NCBI RefSeq assembly: GCF_048565625.1
Contig: NZ_JBLZUR010000002.1
Location: 496,001 to 560,000, forward strand
Direction of reading: 5' to 3'
Source: JBLZUR01 sp048565625
GTDB taxonomy: Bacteria; Pseudomonadota; Alphaproteobacteria; Sphingomonadales; Sphingomonadaceae
Length of the DNA: 64,000 bases
Shown here one piece after another: positions 33,917 through 44,800 of this stretch (its first letter is position 1; each line of letters starts with the position of its first letter). The position numbers and the translations under genes were made by a program. The notes under the pieces are model-generated. The model was not told where the DNA came from. It ran no database searches and saw only the letters and a program-made list of their open reading frames with translations.

Positions 33917-36900
33917 ATGGATCTGATCGGGATCGAGAACGAGGCTGAATTCTTCCCGTCCGGGACCCTTTCGGACGTGCTGAAGGAGGAATTGCAGGAC
34001 ATCACGTCGCGCTGGGGCGGCCTCGACAAGGGGGCTCATCCGGTGGAGCGGCTTTCCCGCGTCGCCACCCCGACCATCGAGGCGCTGCGGCAGGTCCGGA
34101 ACGCCTCCGACCAGACACGGCAGTCGGAATCGGTCCGGGACGCTCATCACGCGCTCCTTGCCGCTCTCGGTTACACCTGGAGGCGGGAAACGGCGCTTAC
34201 AGCCCTCAACGGAAGCCCGGTGATCCCTCTCGTCGGCCGGGTCGCGGACGCGTCCGGTCGTGACGCCCTCTGGATAATCGAGGCGCCGATTACCGATGCC
34301 GACGATGAGGCGGCCGATCCACTCGGGGTCAAGTTCACGCCGGAGCAGTTCCCGGAGGAGCTTCGAGAGGCGGCGCTGCTCGACCGATCGATCGAGGAAA
34401 CGATCGCGGAGGGTGTGTTCGAGCTCCCTGACGGGCCTCGTCATCTCCTTGTCCTCGGCTTGTCCCAGATCGTGCTCGTCGACAAGCGGAAATGGCCGGC
34501 CCGGTCGGTGCTCCGTTTCGACCTCCAAGAGATATTCACCCGGGCGGAGCGCGATACGCTCACCGTCATGGCCTGCCTCATCGCGCGCGAGGCGCGCGTT
34601 CCAGAGCAGGGGGTGCCAATATCAGACCGGCTCGAAGAGGAGGCGCAGCGGAACGCCAACGCGGTCACCACCTCACTGAAGCGGACCGTTCGGGACGCGA
34701 TCGAGCTGCTCGGCCAGGAGGTGCTCGAAGTCACCGGGGGCAAATACCCGTCTACCTTCCCGGAACCTGGTCGCCGTGGAGTTTGGATCGATGGGCCAGA
34801 GCTCTCGCGCGAGTGCTTGCGCTACATGTATCGCCTCCTGTTTCTGTTCTACGCGGAGGCGAATCCCCGGCTGAACCTACTGGACCTTCGGAATCCGATC
34901 TACGCGACTGGATATTCCCTGGAAGCGCTTCGCGAGCTCGAATCCGTTCCGCTTCGGACAACCGCTGACCGCGAGGGAACATTCCTCTGGGACAGCCTCC
35001 AGCGAACCCTCAACCTCCTCCACGACGGGCTGGACCTGGTCGACGAGGGGAAGGCGACCGGACTGCGCCTCCCAGCGGTCAAGGTATCCCTGCTCGATCC
35101 GGAGAGTACGCCGCTTCTCAACGGGCTCCGGCTCCGGAACGAGGCGATCCAGAAGGTGATCCGCCTCTTGTCGCTCCGGTCAACTGGGAAGAGTACCGGT
35201 CGGATTTCCTACGCGAAGCTGGGGATAGGCCAGCTGGGCGCGGTCTACGAGACCCTGATCTCCTTCACCGGGGTCGTCGCCAAGACGGACCTGATCGAAC
35301 TGAAGCCGCGGAAGGGTCGATCGGCGGAGGCAGATGACGATGGTACCGGCGAAGCGGCCGAGGTCGATGAGGACGCAGAGGAAGAGGATGTCACAGGGGA
35401 GGCCGATAGTGAACCGGAGGATGACGTGTTCCGCCGGGACAAGGTGGACCCGCTTGCGCCAAGCTGGTTCGTTCCAAGGAGCCGGATCGGCGAGTTCGCC
35501 GCCGAGGAGATCGTCTTCAAGGGGGCTGAGGCGCTAGTCTACCCCAAGGGGACCTTTATCTACCGGCTCGCGGGCCGCGACCGCGAGAAATCCGCCTCCT
35601 ATTACACCCCGGAGCCGCTCGCCCGCCTGCTGGTCAAGCACGCGCTCATGGAGCGGTGCCGCTGCCTGACAGCCGACGAACTTCTCGACCTGAAGATCCT
35701 CGAACCGGCGATGGGGTCCGCCGCCTTCCTCGTCGAGACGACGAACCAGCTCGCCGATCTCTATCTCGAACGGAAGCAGAAGGAGACGGGCCGGACCATT
35801 CCGCAAGATCAGGTCGTCATCGAGAAACAGCGTGTCCGGGCTTATATCGCGGACCGGAATTGCTTCGGGGTAGACCTCAACCCAATCGCGGTCGAGCTTG
35901 GCGCGATCTCCCTGTGGCTCAATAGTCTGCACGCAAGCGATTTTTCGCCGTGGTTTGGCGATCAGCTTCACGCCGGGAACTCCCTGATCGGTGCGCGCCG
36001 CGCCACCTATTCGACCGATCTGCTTAGCGCGAGGGCGCAGGCGGACCTCTGGCTCAACGGCAAGCCGGAAGAGATCGGCTGGCGCAAGCGCCTGCCCGAG
36101 GGGCATGTCTGGCAGTGGCTCCTGCCCGCCAAGGATATGGCAAACTTCGATAAGGACAAATCGATCGCCCCCTTTGCCAAGGACGCCCAAGATCAAATCA
36201 AGGCGTGGCGGAAGGATGGCTTTTTCAAGAAGCTCGAGCCGCATGAGATCAAGTTGCTCCAGAAGCTCAGTCGCGTTGCCGAGGCACTGTTCGATCAGGT
36301 GGCTGACGATCTTGCCCGCTCTCGTGTCGCAGCCAACGACGAGATAACGATCTGGCCCGATAAGGTGATGCCCGGCAATAAGGGCATGGATTTCCATGAC
36401 AAGGCGCGTCTGAACGCGCGCATCACCGGTGAGGACCGCGCCACCAATACCTTACCCTACAAGCGCCTGAAGACGGCGATGGACGCCTGGTGCGCGCTCT
36501 GGCTCTGGCCACTCGACGAGGTGGATCAACTACCCAGCCGGGCAGAGTTCCTTCAGGGCATGGCGATGATCCTCGAAGGTGGGTTTACCGCTGACGGTGC
36601 GCTCGCCGCACCAAGCATCGAGGAGTTCTCGGAACCCGCGCCGGATTTCTTTGACCGGCTGGAACCCGACGCGCCCGCGCGCGACCTGTTCAAGGCGGCA
36701 GCCAAGCGGCAGGAGGGGTTGTTCCGCGAAACGAATGTTGAGGCGCTGATCGATAATTTCGACTGGCTGAAGACGGCGGTCGAGGTCGCCGAGCGAGAGC
36801 GCTTCGTACATTTCGACCTGATCTTCGCCGACGTGATGAAGGCGCGTGGCGGGTTCGACGTGATCGTCGGGAACCCACCCTGGGCAAAGCCATCGTGGAA

Positions 36901-38869
36901 CGAAGGGTTGGTGCTGGCCGATATTGACCCGCTTTACGCTGGGCTGTCTGCCTCGGACGCGAAGAAGGTTTTGCCCGAGGCGCTGCCGAAGGCCCCGCCC
37001 GTGCGGCGCGAGGGCCGGCTGCTTCCAGCGACCGAAGTCTTCCTGCAAGACTTCGTGTCGACCCGGGGGGCGATGGAGGTGACCTCGTCCGAGGTGATGA
37101 ACCCCTTCGCCGGAGGCGGGTCGAACAACCTCTATCGCTGTTTCATCGATCTGGCGTTCCGGCTGGTCGCGCCGGAGGGGTGCGCGGCGCTAATCCATCA
37201 GGACGGGCATCTGGGAGATCCTAAATCAGGTCATTTCCGAGAGCATTGGTACAAACGCGCGTCACGTCATTTTCATTTCAGAAATGAAATCAAACAGAAA
37301 ATGTTCACGGAAGTCCATAATGAAACCGAGTTTTCACTGAACGTTTACAGGGGAATAGACAATGCAATTGAATTTGAGCAGTTTACTCAGGCATTCCTTC
37401 CCTCTCAAGTTGAAGACTCGTACGATCATGACGGCGCAGGGCCAATAACTACAATCAAGAATAGTGAAGGAAAATGGGAGACGCGCGGCCACAGAGAGCG
37501 CATCATTAAGTTCGACGAGGCGTCAATTTCAGCGGTACACGAGCTTTCGGAAAGACCTGATGTTCCAATCTATCAGGCTAGGTTCATTCAGCCATTCTCA
37601 AAGAGGGTGCTCGCAGTCTTCCGGAATCTCTCTCGGCATCCGAAATTAGAGGCAGCAATCCCGACAGTATCACGGGCAATTTCTACATCGGAAGGCGAGC
37701 AAACCATCGAGTTGCCAACGTGGCATATGTCATCAGGCTGGCATGAAAGTGGACGTCAAAAGGATGGTACGATCCGAAAGGAAACGAGCTTCCGAAGAGT
37801 GGAGGAGATGATACTACAGGGTCCCATATTCCATGTGGGAAACCCGCTGTATAAAACTCCACGGGCGATATGCATCTCGAACAAAGCCTACGACGTTATC
37901 GATCTCCCTGCTGCGCATGAAGACTATGTTCCGAGGACTAATTTTGGTGCTGCGCTATCGATTGGCGAATACACTAGACGTGCTCCTGCAGTTCGGTGGG
38001 ACCAGACGCGGTCGCACACAGATTTCTTTCGTATGGGATTCCGGAAAATGCTGGCGCTCAACGGCGAGCGAACACTTATTGGAGCGTTGTTGCCTCCGGG
38101 AGTTACACACATCGACTCCGTGCAAAGCGTGGCGTTCGCCGACGAAGCATATCTTGTTAAGTTTCAACCCATCGCTCTGTCCTTGATTTCTGATTTTGTG
38201 ATCAAGGCAACTGGCAAGCAAAATCTTCATGAGGACGAAGTCGGAGCCCTGCCATGGATTGAAGCCGGTTCAACGGCTTACAGCAGAGCTCTGCGTCTCG
38301 GGTGTCTCACATCCGCTTATGCTGATTTCTGGAACCGCCATGCAGCTGCGCTTGATGTGCTCCCTTGGTCTTCCCACGATCCCCGCCTCAAAAATGAAGG
38401 GCCAATTAAAGGCCCCTCGGAATGGGATCGAGGAGCTGGTCTGCGCTCCGACTTCGCTCGTCGGTTGGCATTGATAGAGATCGACGTGCTCGTCGCTCAA
38501 GCGCTGGGCTTAACAATTGAACAGCTGATCGAACTCTACCGCATCTATTTCCCACTCATGCAGCAGTATGAGCGCGGTACATGGTTCGACCAAACAGGGA
38601 GAATTGTTTGGACGAATAATAGCAGTGGCCTGCCCGGCGTCGGCTGGCTTGACGAACGCGGCAAAAGCCCCGGCCGCGCCGCCTGGGAGAAGATCCTCGC
38701 CGAGAACCCGTCGGAACTGACCTGCACCGCCATCGACGACACGATGCCCGGCGGCCCTCGCACCGTGACCCGCCACTTCGTCGGACCCTTCACGCAATGT
38801 GACCGGATCGAGGACTACAGGTGCGCTTGGGCCCATTTCGAGCGGCTGAAATCCGACAAGGCCGCTTGA
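33917..38869 (+). CDS. Giant Eco57I-like N6-adenine DNA methyltransferase
   Basis: A 1650-residue protein. The SAM-binding motif LKILEPAMGSAAFLVE lies near residue 592, FGVDLNPIAVELGAISLWLNSL near 650 and the catalytic IVGNPPWAKPSW near 983, typical of gamma-class adenine methylases of the Eco57I/PglX type. Residues 1-450 form a separate N-terminal region, followed by a very acidic linker near 471-503. Residues ~1100-1475 (37215-38340) are visibly AT-richer and probably form the target-recognition domain. I chose ATG 33917, 4 bp after the helicase stop. No active restriction motif was recognised in it. Confidence 0.87.
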   Translation: MDLIGIENEAEFFPSGTLSDVLKEELQDITSRWGGLDKGAHPVERLSRVATPTIEALRQVRNASDQTRQSESVRDAHHALLAALGYTWRRETALTALNGSPVIPLVGRVADASGRDALWIIEAPITDADDEAADPLGVKFTPEQFPEELREAALLDRSIEETIAEGVFELPDGPRHLLVLGLSQIVLVDKRKWPARSVLRFDLQEIFTRAERDTLTVMACLIAREARVPEQGVPISDRLEEEAQRNANAVTTSLKRTVRDAIELLGQEVLEVTGGKYPSTFPEPGRRGVWIDGPELSRECLRYMYRLLFLFYAEANPRLNLLDLRNPIYATGYSLEALRELESVPLRTTADREGTFLWDSLQRTLNLLHDGLDLVDEGKATGLRLPAVKVSLLDPESTPLLNGLRLRNEAIQKVIRLLSLRSTGKSTGRISYAKLGIGQLGAVYETLISFTGVVAKTDLIELKPRKGRSAEADDDGTGEAAEVDEDAEEEDVTGEADSEPEDDVFRRDKVDPLAPSWFVPRSRIGEFAAEEIVFKGAEALVYPKGTFIYRLAGRDREKSASYYTPEPLARLLVKHALMERCRCLTADELLDLKILEPAMGSAAFLVETTNQLADLYLERKQKETGRTIPQDQVVIEKQRVRAYIADRNCFGVDLNPIAVELGAISLWLNSLHASDFSPWFGDQLHAGNSLIGARRATYSTDLLSARAQADLWLNGKPEEIGWRKRLPEGHVWQWLLPAKDMANFDKDKSIAPFAKDAQDQIKAWRKDGFFKKLEPHEIKLLQKLSRVAEALFDQVADDLARSRVAANDEITIWPDKVMPGNKGMDFHDKARLNARITGEDRATNTLPYKRLKTAMDAWCALWLWPLDEVDQLPSRAEFLQGMAMILEGGFTADGALAAPSIEEFSEPAPDFFDRLEPDAPARDLFKAAAKRQEGLFRETNVEALIDNFDWLKTAVEVAERERFVHFDLIFADVMKARGGFDVIVGNPPWAKPSWNEGLVLADIDPLYAGLSASDAKKVLPEALPKAPPVRREGRLLPATEVFLQDFVSTRGAMEVTSSEVMNPFAGGGSNNLYRCFIDLAFRLVAPEGCAALIHQDGHLGDPKSGHFREHWYKRASRHFHFRNEIKQKMFTEVHNETEFSLNVYRGIDNAIEFEQFTQAFLPSQVEDSYDHDGAGPITTIKNSEGKWETRGHRERIIKFDEASISAVHELSERPDVPIYQARFIQPFSKRVLAVFRNLSRHPKLEAAIPTVSRAISTSEGEQTIELPTWHMSSGWHESGRQKDGTIRKETSFRRVEEMILQGPIFHVGNPLYKTPRAICISNKAYDVIDLPAAHEDYVPRTNFGAALSIGEYTRRAPAVRWDQTRSHTDFFRMGFRKMLALNGERTLIGALLPPGVTHIDSVQSVAFADEAYLVKFQPIALSLISDFVIKATGKQNLHEDEVGALPWIEAGSTAYSRALRLGCLTSAYADFWNRHAAALDVLPWSSHDPRLKNEGPIKGPSEWDRGAGLRSDFARRLALIEIDVLVAQALGLTIEQLIELYRIYFPLMQQYERGTWFDQTGRIVWTNNSSGLPGVGWLDERGKSPGRAAWEKILAENPSELTCTAIDDTMPGGPRTVTRHFVGPFTQCDRIEDYRCAWAHFERLKSDKAA

Positions 38870-38870
38870 G

Positions 38871-41800
38871 ATGAACCCGATCCTCCTTGCTCGCCATGTC
38901 CAGGAGAGCCTGCGCGAACTGGTCCACACGACCCTGAACAGTTCGAGCCGGGCCTTCGAGGGCATGGTGGATCGGTTCCTCGAAGAACCCGCAAATTTCA
39001 TCAAGGGCCCGTGGATTTCGGTCGACATGCCGTTCCGGCAAATTGACGGGGCGGCGAATGGGGCCTGGGCGCAGCCATTCCCTGAAATCCCGCTGCGTTT
39101 TGCCCCCTACCAGCACCAGATCGATGCCTTCGCGCGGCTAAGTGGCGAGGGCATGCGCTCGACCCTCGTGGCGACCGGGACCGGATCGGGCAAGACAGAG
39201 TCCTACCTCTGGCCGATCCTCGATCATTGCCGGCGAAATAAGGGAAAGCCGGGGATCAAGGCGATCCTGATCTATCCAATGAACGCTCTGGCGACCGACC
39301 AGGCGCGCCGGATTGCGGCCGCGCTATCCGGGATCCCATCCCTGCACGGGGTGCGCGCAGGGATTTACGCGGACGCCGAACCCAAGAACGCGACGCACGA
39401 GGTGACGGCGGACAGCATCATCACCCACCGTGAGACGATGCGGCGCAACCCGCCGGATATTCTGCTCACCAACTACAAGATGCTCGACTACCTCCTCCTG
39501 CGCGGGCGGGACAAGCCGTTGTGGCAGGCCAACGATCACGAGACCCTGAGATTTCTCGTTGTAGACGAAATGCACACGTTTGACGGCGCGCAGGGGGCGG
39601 ACCTTGCCTTGCTCCTGCGGCGCCTCAAGTATCGGCTTGGGACCCCCGAAGGACACCTCGTCTGCGTTGGCTCCTCGGCGACGCTGGGTTCCGGGGACGA
39701 GGCGGCAACGGAGCTCCGGCGCTACGCGGAGACGATTTTCGGCGAGCCGTTCGATGCAGACGCTGTTATCCGGGAAACCCGGAAAACGCCCAACGAGGTG
39801 TTTGGCGACCCCGAATATGTCGATCGCCCTGATCCCGTTGGTATCCACGCCGCCCTGCGGGAGGCGGTGGAGCTCGATCAACCGTTCGCGGCTCAGCGGC
39901 TGGCTCACTGCCTCTTCCCTGACGAAGCCGACCCGGACTTCGCAGTTCTTCGCGACGGGAACCCTGCCGACTCTGCTTGGCGGATCGCGCTCGGAGAACG
40001 GCTCCTTCAGCACCACCTTTGCCAGCGCGCGCTCAAGATCATCGCCGAGCATCCGGGGCCGGCGTCGCTCGACGCGATCACAGCGGGTCTCGCGCAAGTG
40101 CGCGTATTGCGGGACTGGGTGGCAGCGGACCACCGAGCCCTCGCCGAACTGGTGGTCGCCTTGGTCGCCTGGGCGCGCTCTGGAGCGGTCGACAACCCGC
40201 GCCCTCTGTTCAACGTCCGGCTCCAAATCTGGGTCCGGGAGATGTCCCGCATGGTGACGAACCTGCCGCGTCTTGAAGCGGTCGGGCGACGTTCGACTAT
40301 GCACCTGTCCCACGCACTCGACCTCGACCGCCAGGCACTCCGTCGTTCCCTCCCGGTTGTGAACTGCAACCGGTGCGGCGCAACGGCCCATGTTGGTCGC
40401 CTGAACTCGGGGTCGAAATCTTGCTGGGCCCCGCTAGACCAGCTTTACGAAGAGTTCTTCGACGAGAATGGTGCCGACCGGATCCGTCTCTTTTATCACG
40501 ACTCCATCGATCGCATGGTACAGGCGAGCGGTGGGGGCAGTCAGATCGTCAAAGGGCTGCTCGATGCGGAGTCGGTCGACTTCACCCCCGCAGACCACGA
40601 GGGACTCGAGCCAGGTTCAGCATCCCCGGTCTGGATGTACAGCCCGACTGATGGTCAGGGACGGATAGATCGGACTTGCCCCGCTTGCGGTCAGGCCCGC
40701 GGGCTCCTCCTGTTTGGAATGCGGGCCGCCCGACTGACGACCGGGATCACCGGAACCCTCTACACCTCGGCGCAGAATGAAGAGCGACCGGAAGCGAAGC
40801 CGCGTTTCCTGATGTTCTCGGACTCGGTTCAGGACGCGGCGCATCGGGCCGCGATTGCGGAAACGCGAAACGCCCTCTCCGTCTATCAGAAGTCCCTGTT
40901 TACTGCGTTGACCGGCGCGGAGACAGGGCAGATGACCCTTCGGGAGGTGATTGAGGAGGTCCCTGCTGCACATCTCGATGCACTCGGGGCTGACGATTTC
41001 ACCGCACTCTTCATCGCCAAGGAGCAGACTTGGCGCCGCAGGTATCAGGACCTGATCCGCGACGGGATTTCGATTTCGGACCCTGTCTTCCTTGAGCAGA
41101 TGCAACTCCGCCTCGGCTGGGAGTATTTTGTCGATCTGAGCTACCGGGCGCATTTCAGCCACACACTCGAAGTCAATGGAATGGCGGCCGCGGACGTCGC
41201 GGTGGACCTGTTGCGGTCCTCGGCCGAGCGCCTAGCGAACGAAATCCGCAACGCGTTCCCGGGCGCGCCGCAGATTAACCCGAACGTACTCACTCAGTTC
41301 TTGTCCGGAATCGTGCAGCGGATGCGTCAACAGGGGGCCGTCGGCCACCCCTATGTTGTCAATGCGGTGGCGACAAGCCAAGCTGCGCGTGGCCTGAACT
41401 GGTACCGTGCGGCGGTCCAGATGGGGCTCGGCCAGAGCAGAACTCTGCCAGTGCCGAACTATCGCAGAGGGCTAGCTCCTACTCCGATCACCCTTCAGGG
41501 CAGTCCGCCAGGATTCGAGCGGATCACCCGTAACCACGTCTCGAACTGGTACCGAGACTGGCTCTTCCGTGCGCTGGGGCCAGTCGATCTGCAGGTCGGG
41601 ACTGACCCGGACACGATCTATCCGATTGTCCTGAACCGGCTGGAAGCCGATGGCCTTGTCCGACGGGTAAATGGTCCGGACGGGCAAAACTGTCACGCGT
41701 GGCTCCTCGAGCCAGAGCATGTCACCGTCTCGACCGCCACTCTCGGGCTTGTTTGCGGCCGATGCGGGCGTCACGAGACCGCTCTCGCAGAGAACGCAGA

Positions 41801-44800
41801 GAGCGCGCTGGGGGCTCCTTGTGCCCGGATTGGATGTGACGGTTATTTGGAGGCAGCTTCCGTGCCGACGCGGCCAGCTCTCCGCCGGTCACTCGCCTCC
41901 GACCGAAATCACCGGGTCGTGGCCCGTGAGCACACCGGGATTCTCGAGGCGGATGAGCGGTTGCGGGTTGAATCCGGCTTCATAAAAGGGGAGGCCCGTT
42001 GGGCCCCCAACCTGATCTCGGCAACCCCGACGCTCGAGATGGGGATCGACATCGGAGACCTGTCGACCCTGCTCCTTAGTTCCGTCCCGCCGGAGGAAGC
42101 GAACTATGTCCAGCGAATGGGTCGGAGCGGGCGCCGCGACGGTAATGCGCTGAATCTGGTCCTCGCTAACGCCCGCGCCCATGATCTCCAGTTCTGGGAG
42201 GATCCGACCCCGATGCTGGCCGGCCAGGTACGTCCTCCGGGTGTGTTCCTCGCTGCAGAAGAGGTGCTTTTGCGTCAGGTGACAGCGTTCACCCTCGATG
42301 CCTACGTATCCGCCTCTGCGGAGAGCGGAGATTACGGGAAGGTCCGGGATGTCCTGAAGCGCCGCGCTGCCGGAGCGGCCGAGGGGTTCCCGGTAGAATG
42401 GCTAGACCTCGTGCGGGTACGCGGGGCTGAGTTCGCCCAAGTCTTCTTGTCCGGCCTGCCCCCGGAGGTGCAGGAGCGCGCTGACCTCGTCGAGCGTGTG
42501 AGGGCCTATTTGACCGGCACCGACTCACGGTCGATCGGTTGGCGGGTCGGGACCGCATTCGATGCGGCGGCGGAGGAGAGAGCGAATCTCCTGCAGAAGC
42601 GGGAGGAGGCAACACGCGAGCTGGAACGGTTGCGGCGGCGTCGAGCCGAGCTGACGGAAGAGGAGTTCGAGAAGCGGGAGCAGGAGATCTCACGGGACCG
42701 GACAGAGATCAACCGGCTGATCAGAAGTGGAATTGACGACGTCCCGGTCATCAAGTTCCTGACAGACAAAGGCGTACTGCCAAACTATGCCTTCCCCGAG
42801 GAGGGGGTGAAGCTGACCTCGATCCTGTCCCGGCGCAACGACTCCGCCAGGGACGAAGATGGCCTCCTTTATCTCGAGTATTCCAGGCCGGCCAGCTCGG
42901 CGCTTTCTGAATTTGCGCCGGGCCAGTTCTTCTATGCGAACGGCCGCCAGGTTCAGATAGAGCGAATCGAAATCGGTAAGGACGACCTTACCGCCTGGAC
43001 CTTCTGCCCATCCTGTTCGCACGTCGCGCATAGGATTGAGGGGACGGAGAGCCGCACCTGCCCGAAGTGCGGCGATGATATGTGGTCTGACACCGGGGCG
43101 CAGCACGAGGTCGTGAGGCTCAAGTCGGTAATCTCGGTTGATAGCGAGGAAAAAGCAGCCATCCGTGACTTGGACCAACGGGACCAACGGCAGTTCGACC
43201 GGGTCCTGATGCCGTTTCACAATCCTGAGGATATCGCCACGTCCTGGTTTACCAGCCGCGATACGGGAACACCCTTCGGCTTCGAATTCATTCCATACTG
43301 CACGTTCCGCGACTTCAACTTCGGCCCGAAATCCAGTCTTCCCGGGCCGAAAATCGCAGGCGATCGCCGACCTGCGCAACCGTTCCGAATTTGCCGGCAC
43401 TGCGGCGGCCTGCAGAAACCCCCACGAGATCCAGAGGATCGCGGAACGCACCCGCCAAACTGCCGCGTCGTGCGAGAGACAGATCTGCCGCGGGACCGGT
43501 GGGAAACAGATGTTTTCCTGATGCGCGGGTTCGATACGGAGGCGATCCGGATCGTAATCCCCGTCGTGGGAGACGCAGATGACGACGATCTGAAAAGCTT
43601 CGTTGCAGCGATCAACCTCGGCATGCGGCGCCATTTCGCCGGGAAGGTGGACCACATCAGGTCCACGGTATTCGCGGCGCAGCTGGACGGAATGACCACG
43701 GTACGCAGCCTCTATCTTTACGACTCTGTTCCCGGCGGTTCGGGCTATCTGCGCCAGATCGGCGAGCATCCGGAAACGATGCGGTCGGTGATCACGCGCG
43801 CAGCGGAAGCGCTACGCGACTGTCCGTGTAACCAGGAGACGGACCGGAACGGGTGCTTCCGCTGTGTTAAGCCTTACCGGTCACAGTTCGGACCCGGGGA
43901 GCCGGATCGGGACAGGGCGCGCCAGCTGATGGAGGCGATCCTTCAGAAATGGGACAGCCTGACCCGGACCGAGACCGGGATCGATGAGTTGATGCGCGGT
44001 GCACTGGTTGAGAGCGCGCTCGAGAAGAGGCTCCTCAGCGCCTTGTCCGAACTTTACGGCGACGGAGCCCTGACTCCGCAGGTGCTCGCCGGCGGGCGCC
44101 GTGGCTTCGTGTTACGGGCGGGGCGAACAGAGGCGCCGCGCCTCTGGACAATCGAACCGCAGGTCCAGATCGACGCTCGGTTTCGAGGTCTCCCGAAGAA
44201 GCGGATTGACTTCCTGCTCACTCCGATCGGACGCGCCGGGCACCTCCCGGTCGTGATCGAGATGGACGGACTCGAATACCACGCGGGCACCGTCGCCCAG
44301 GATTTGCTTGACCGGATCACCATGATCCGGTCCGGGGAGGTGCGCCTCTGGACCCTCTCGTGGCGAGACCTCGACCCGGAAGATCGGGGCCTGCTCAACC
44401 CGCTGACAGAATCGGAGCTCGGCGCAGAGAGGATCGGGCGTCTCGGACGGGTCCTGGCCCATCCAGGGTTCGCATCCGTTGCTGACACCGTTCGGAGATT
44501 CCAAACGGAAACCGCTCTCGCAGCGCTCCGGCGCCTGCTCGACGGGGAGGCCGAGGAGGATGCGCCAACCAGGTCTGTCTTGGTCCGGGCCCTCGTGGCG
44601 ACGGGCAGGCCGTTGGATCAACTGCCCAGATCAGCTGCTCTCTCCGAGGAAGGGCGCGGGTTCCTGCGGACCCCAGAGCTCGCAGAGCATGTCGGAGCTG
44701 GAGCGATCGATCTTTATTTGGCGTGTCAGAAGATCTCGCCAAGCGAATGGCTTCAATCCGACAAAGACCTGCGGCTCGTTCTTCGGGCTGTGCTACCGGA

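Noticed and set aside
32752..34029. 425-codon minus-strand open frame in the SNF2 helicase region
   Set aside because: It is a shadow of the DrmD-like gene produced by strong GC bias.
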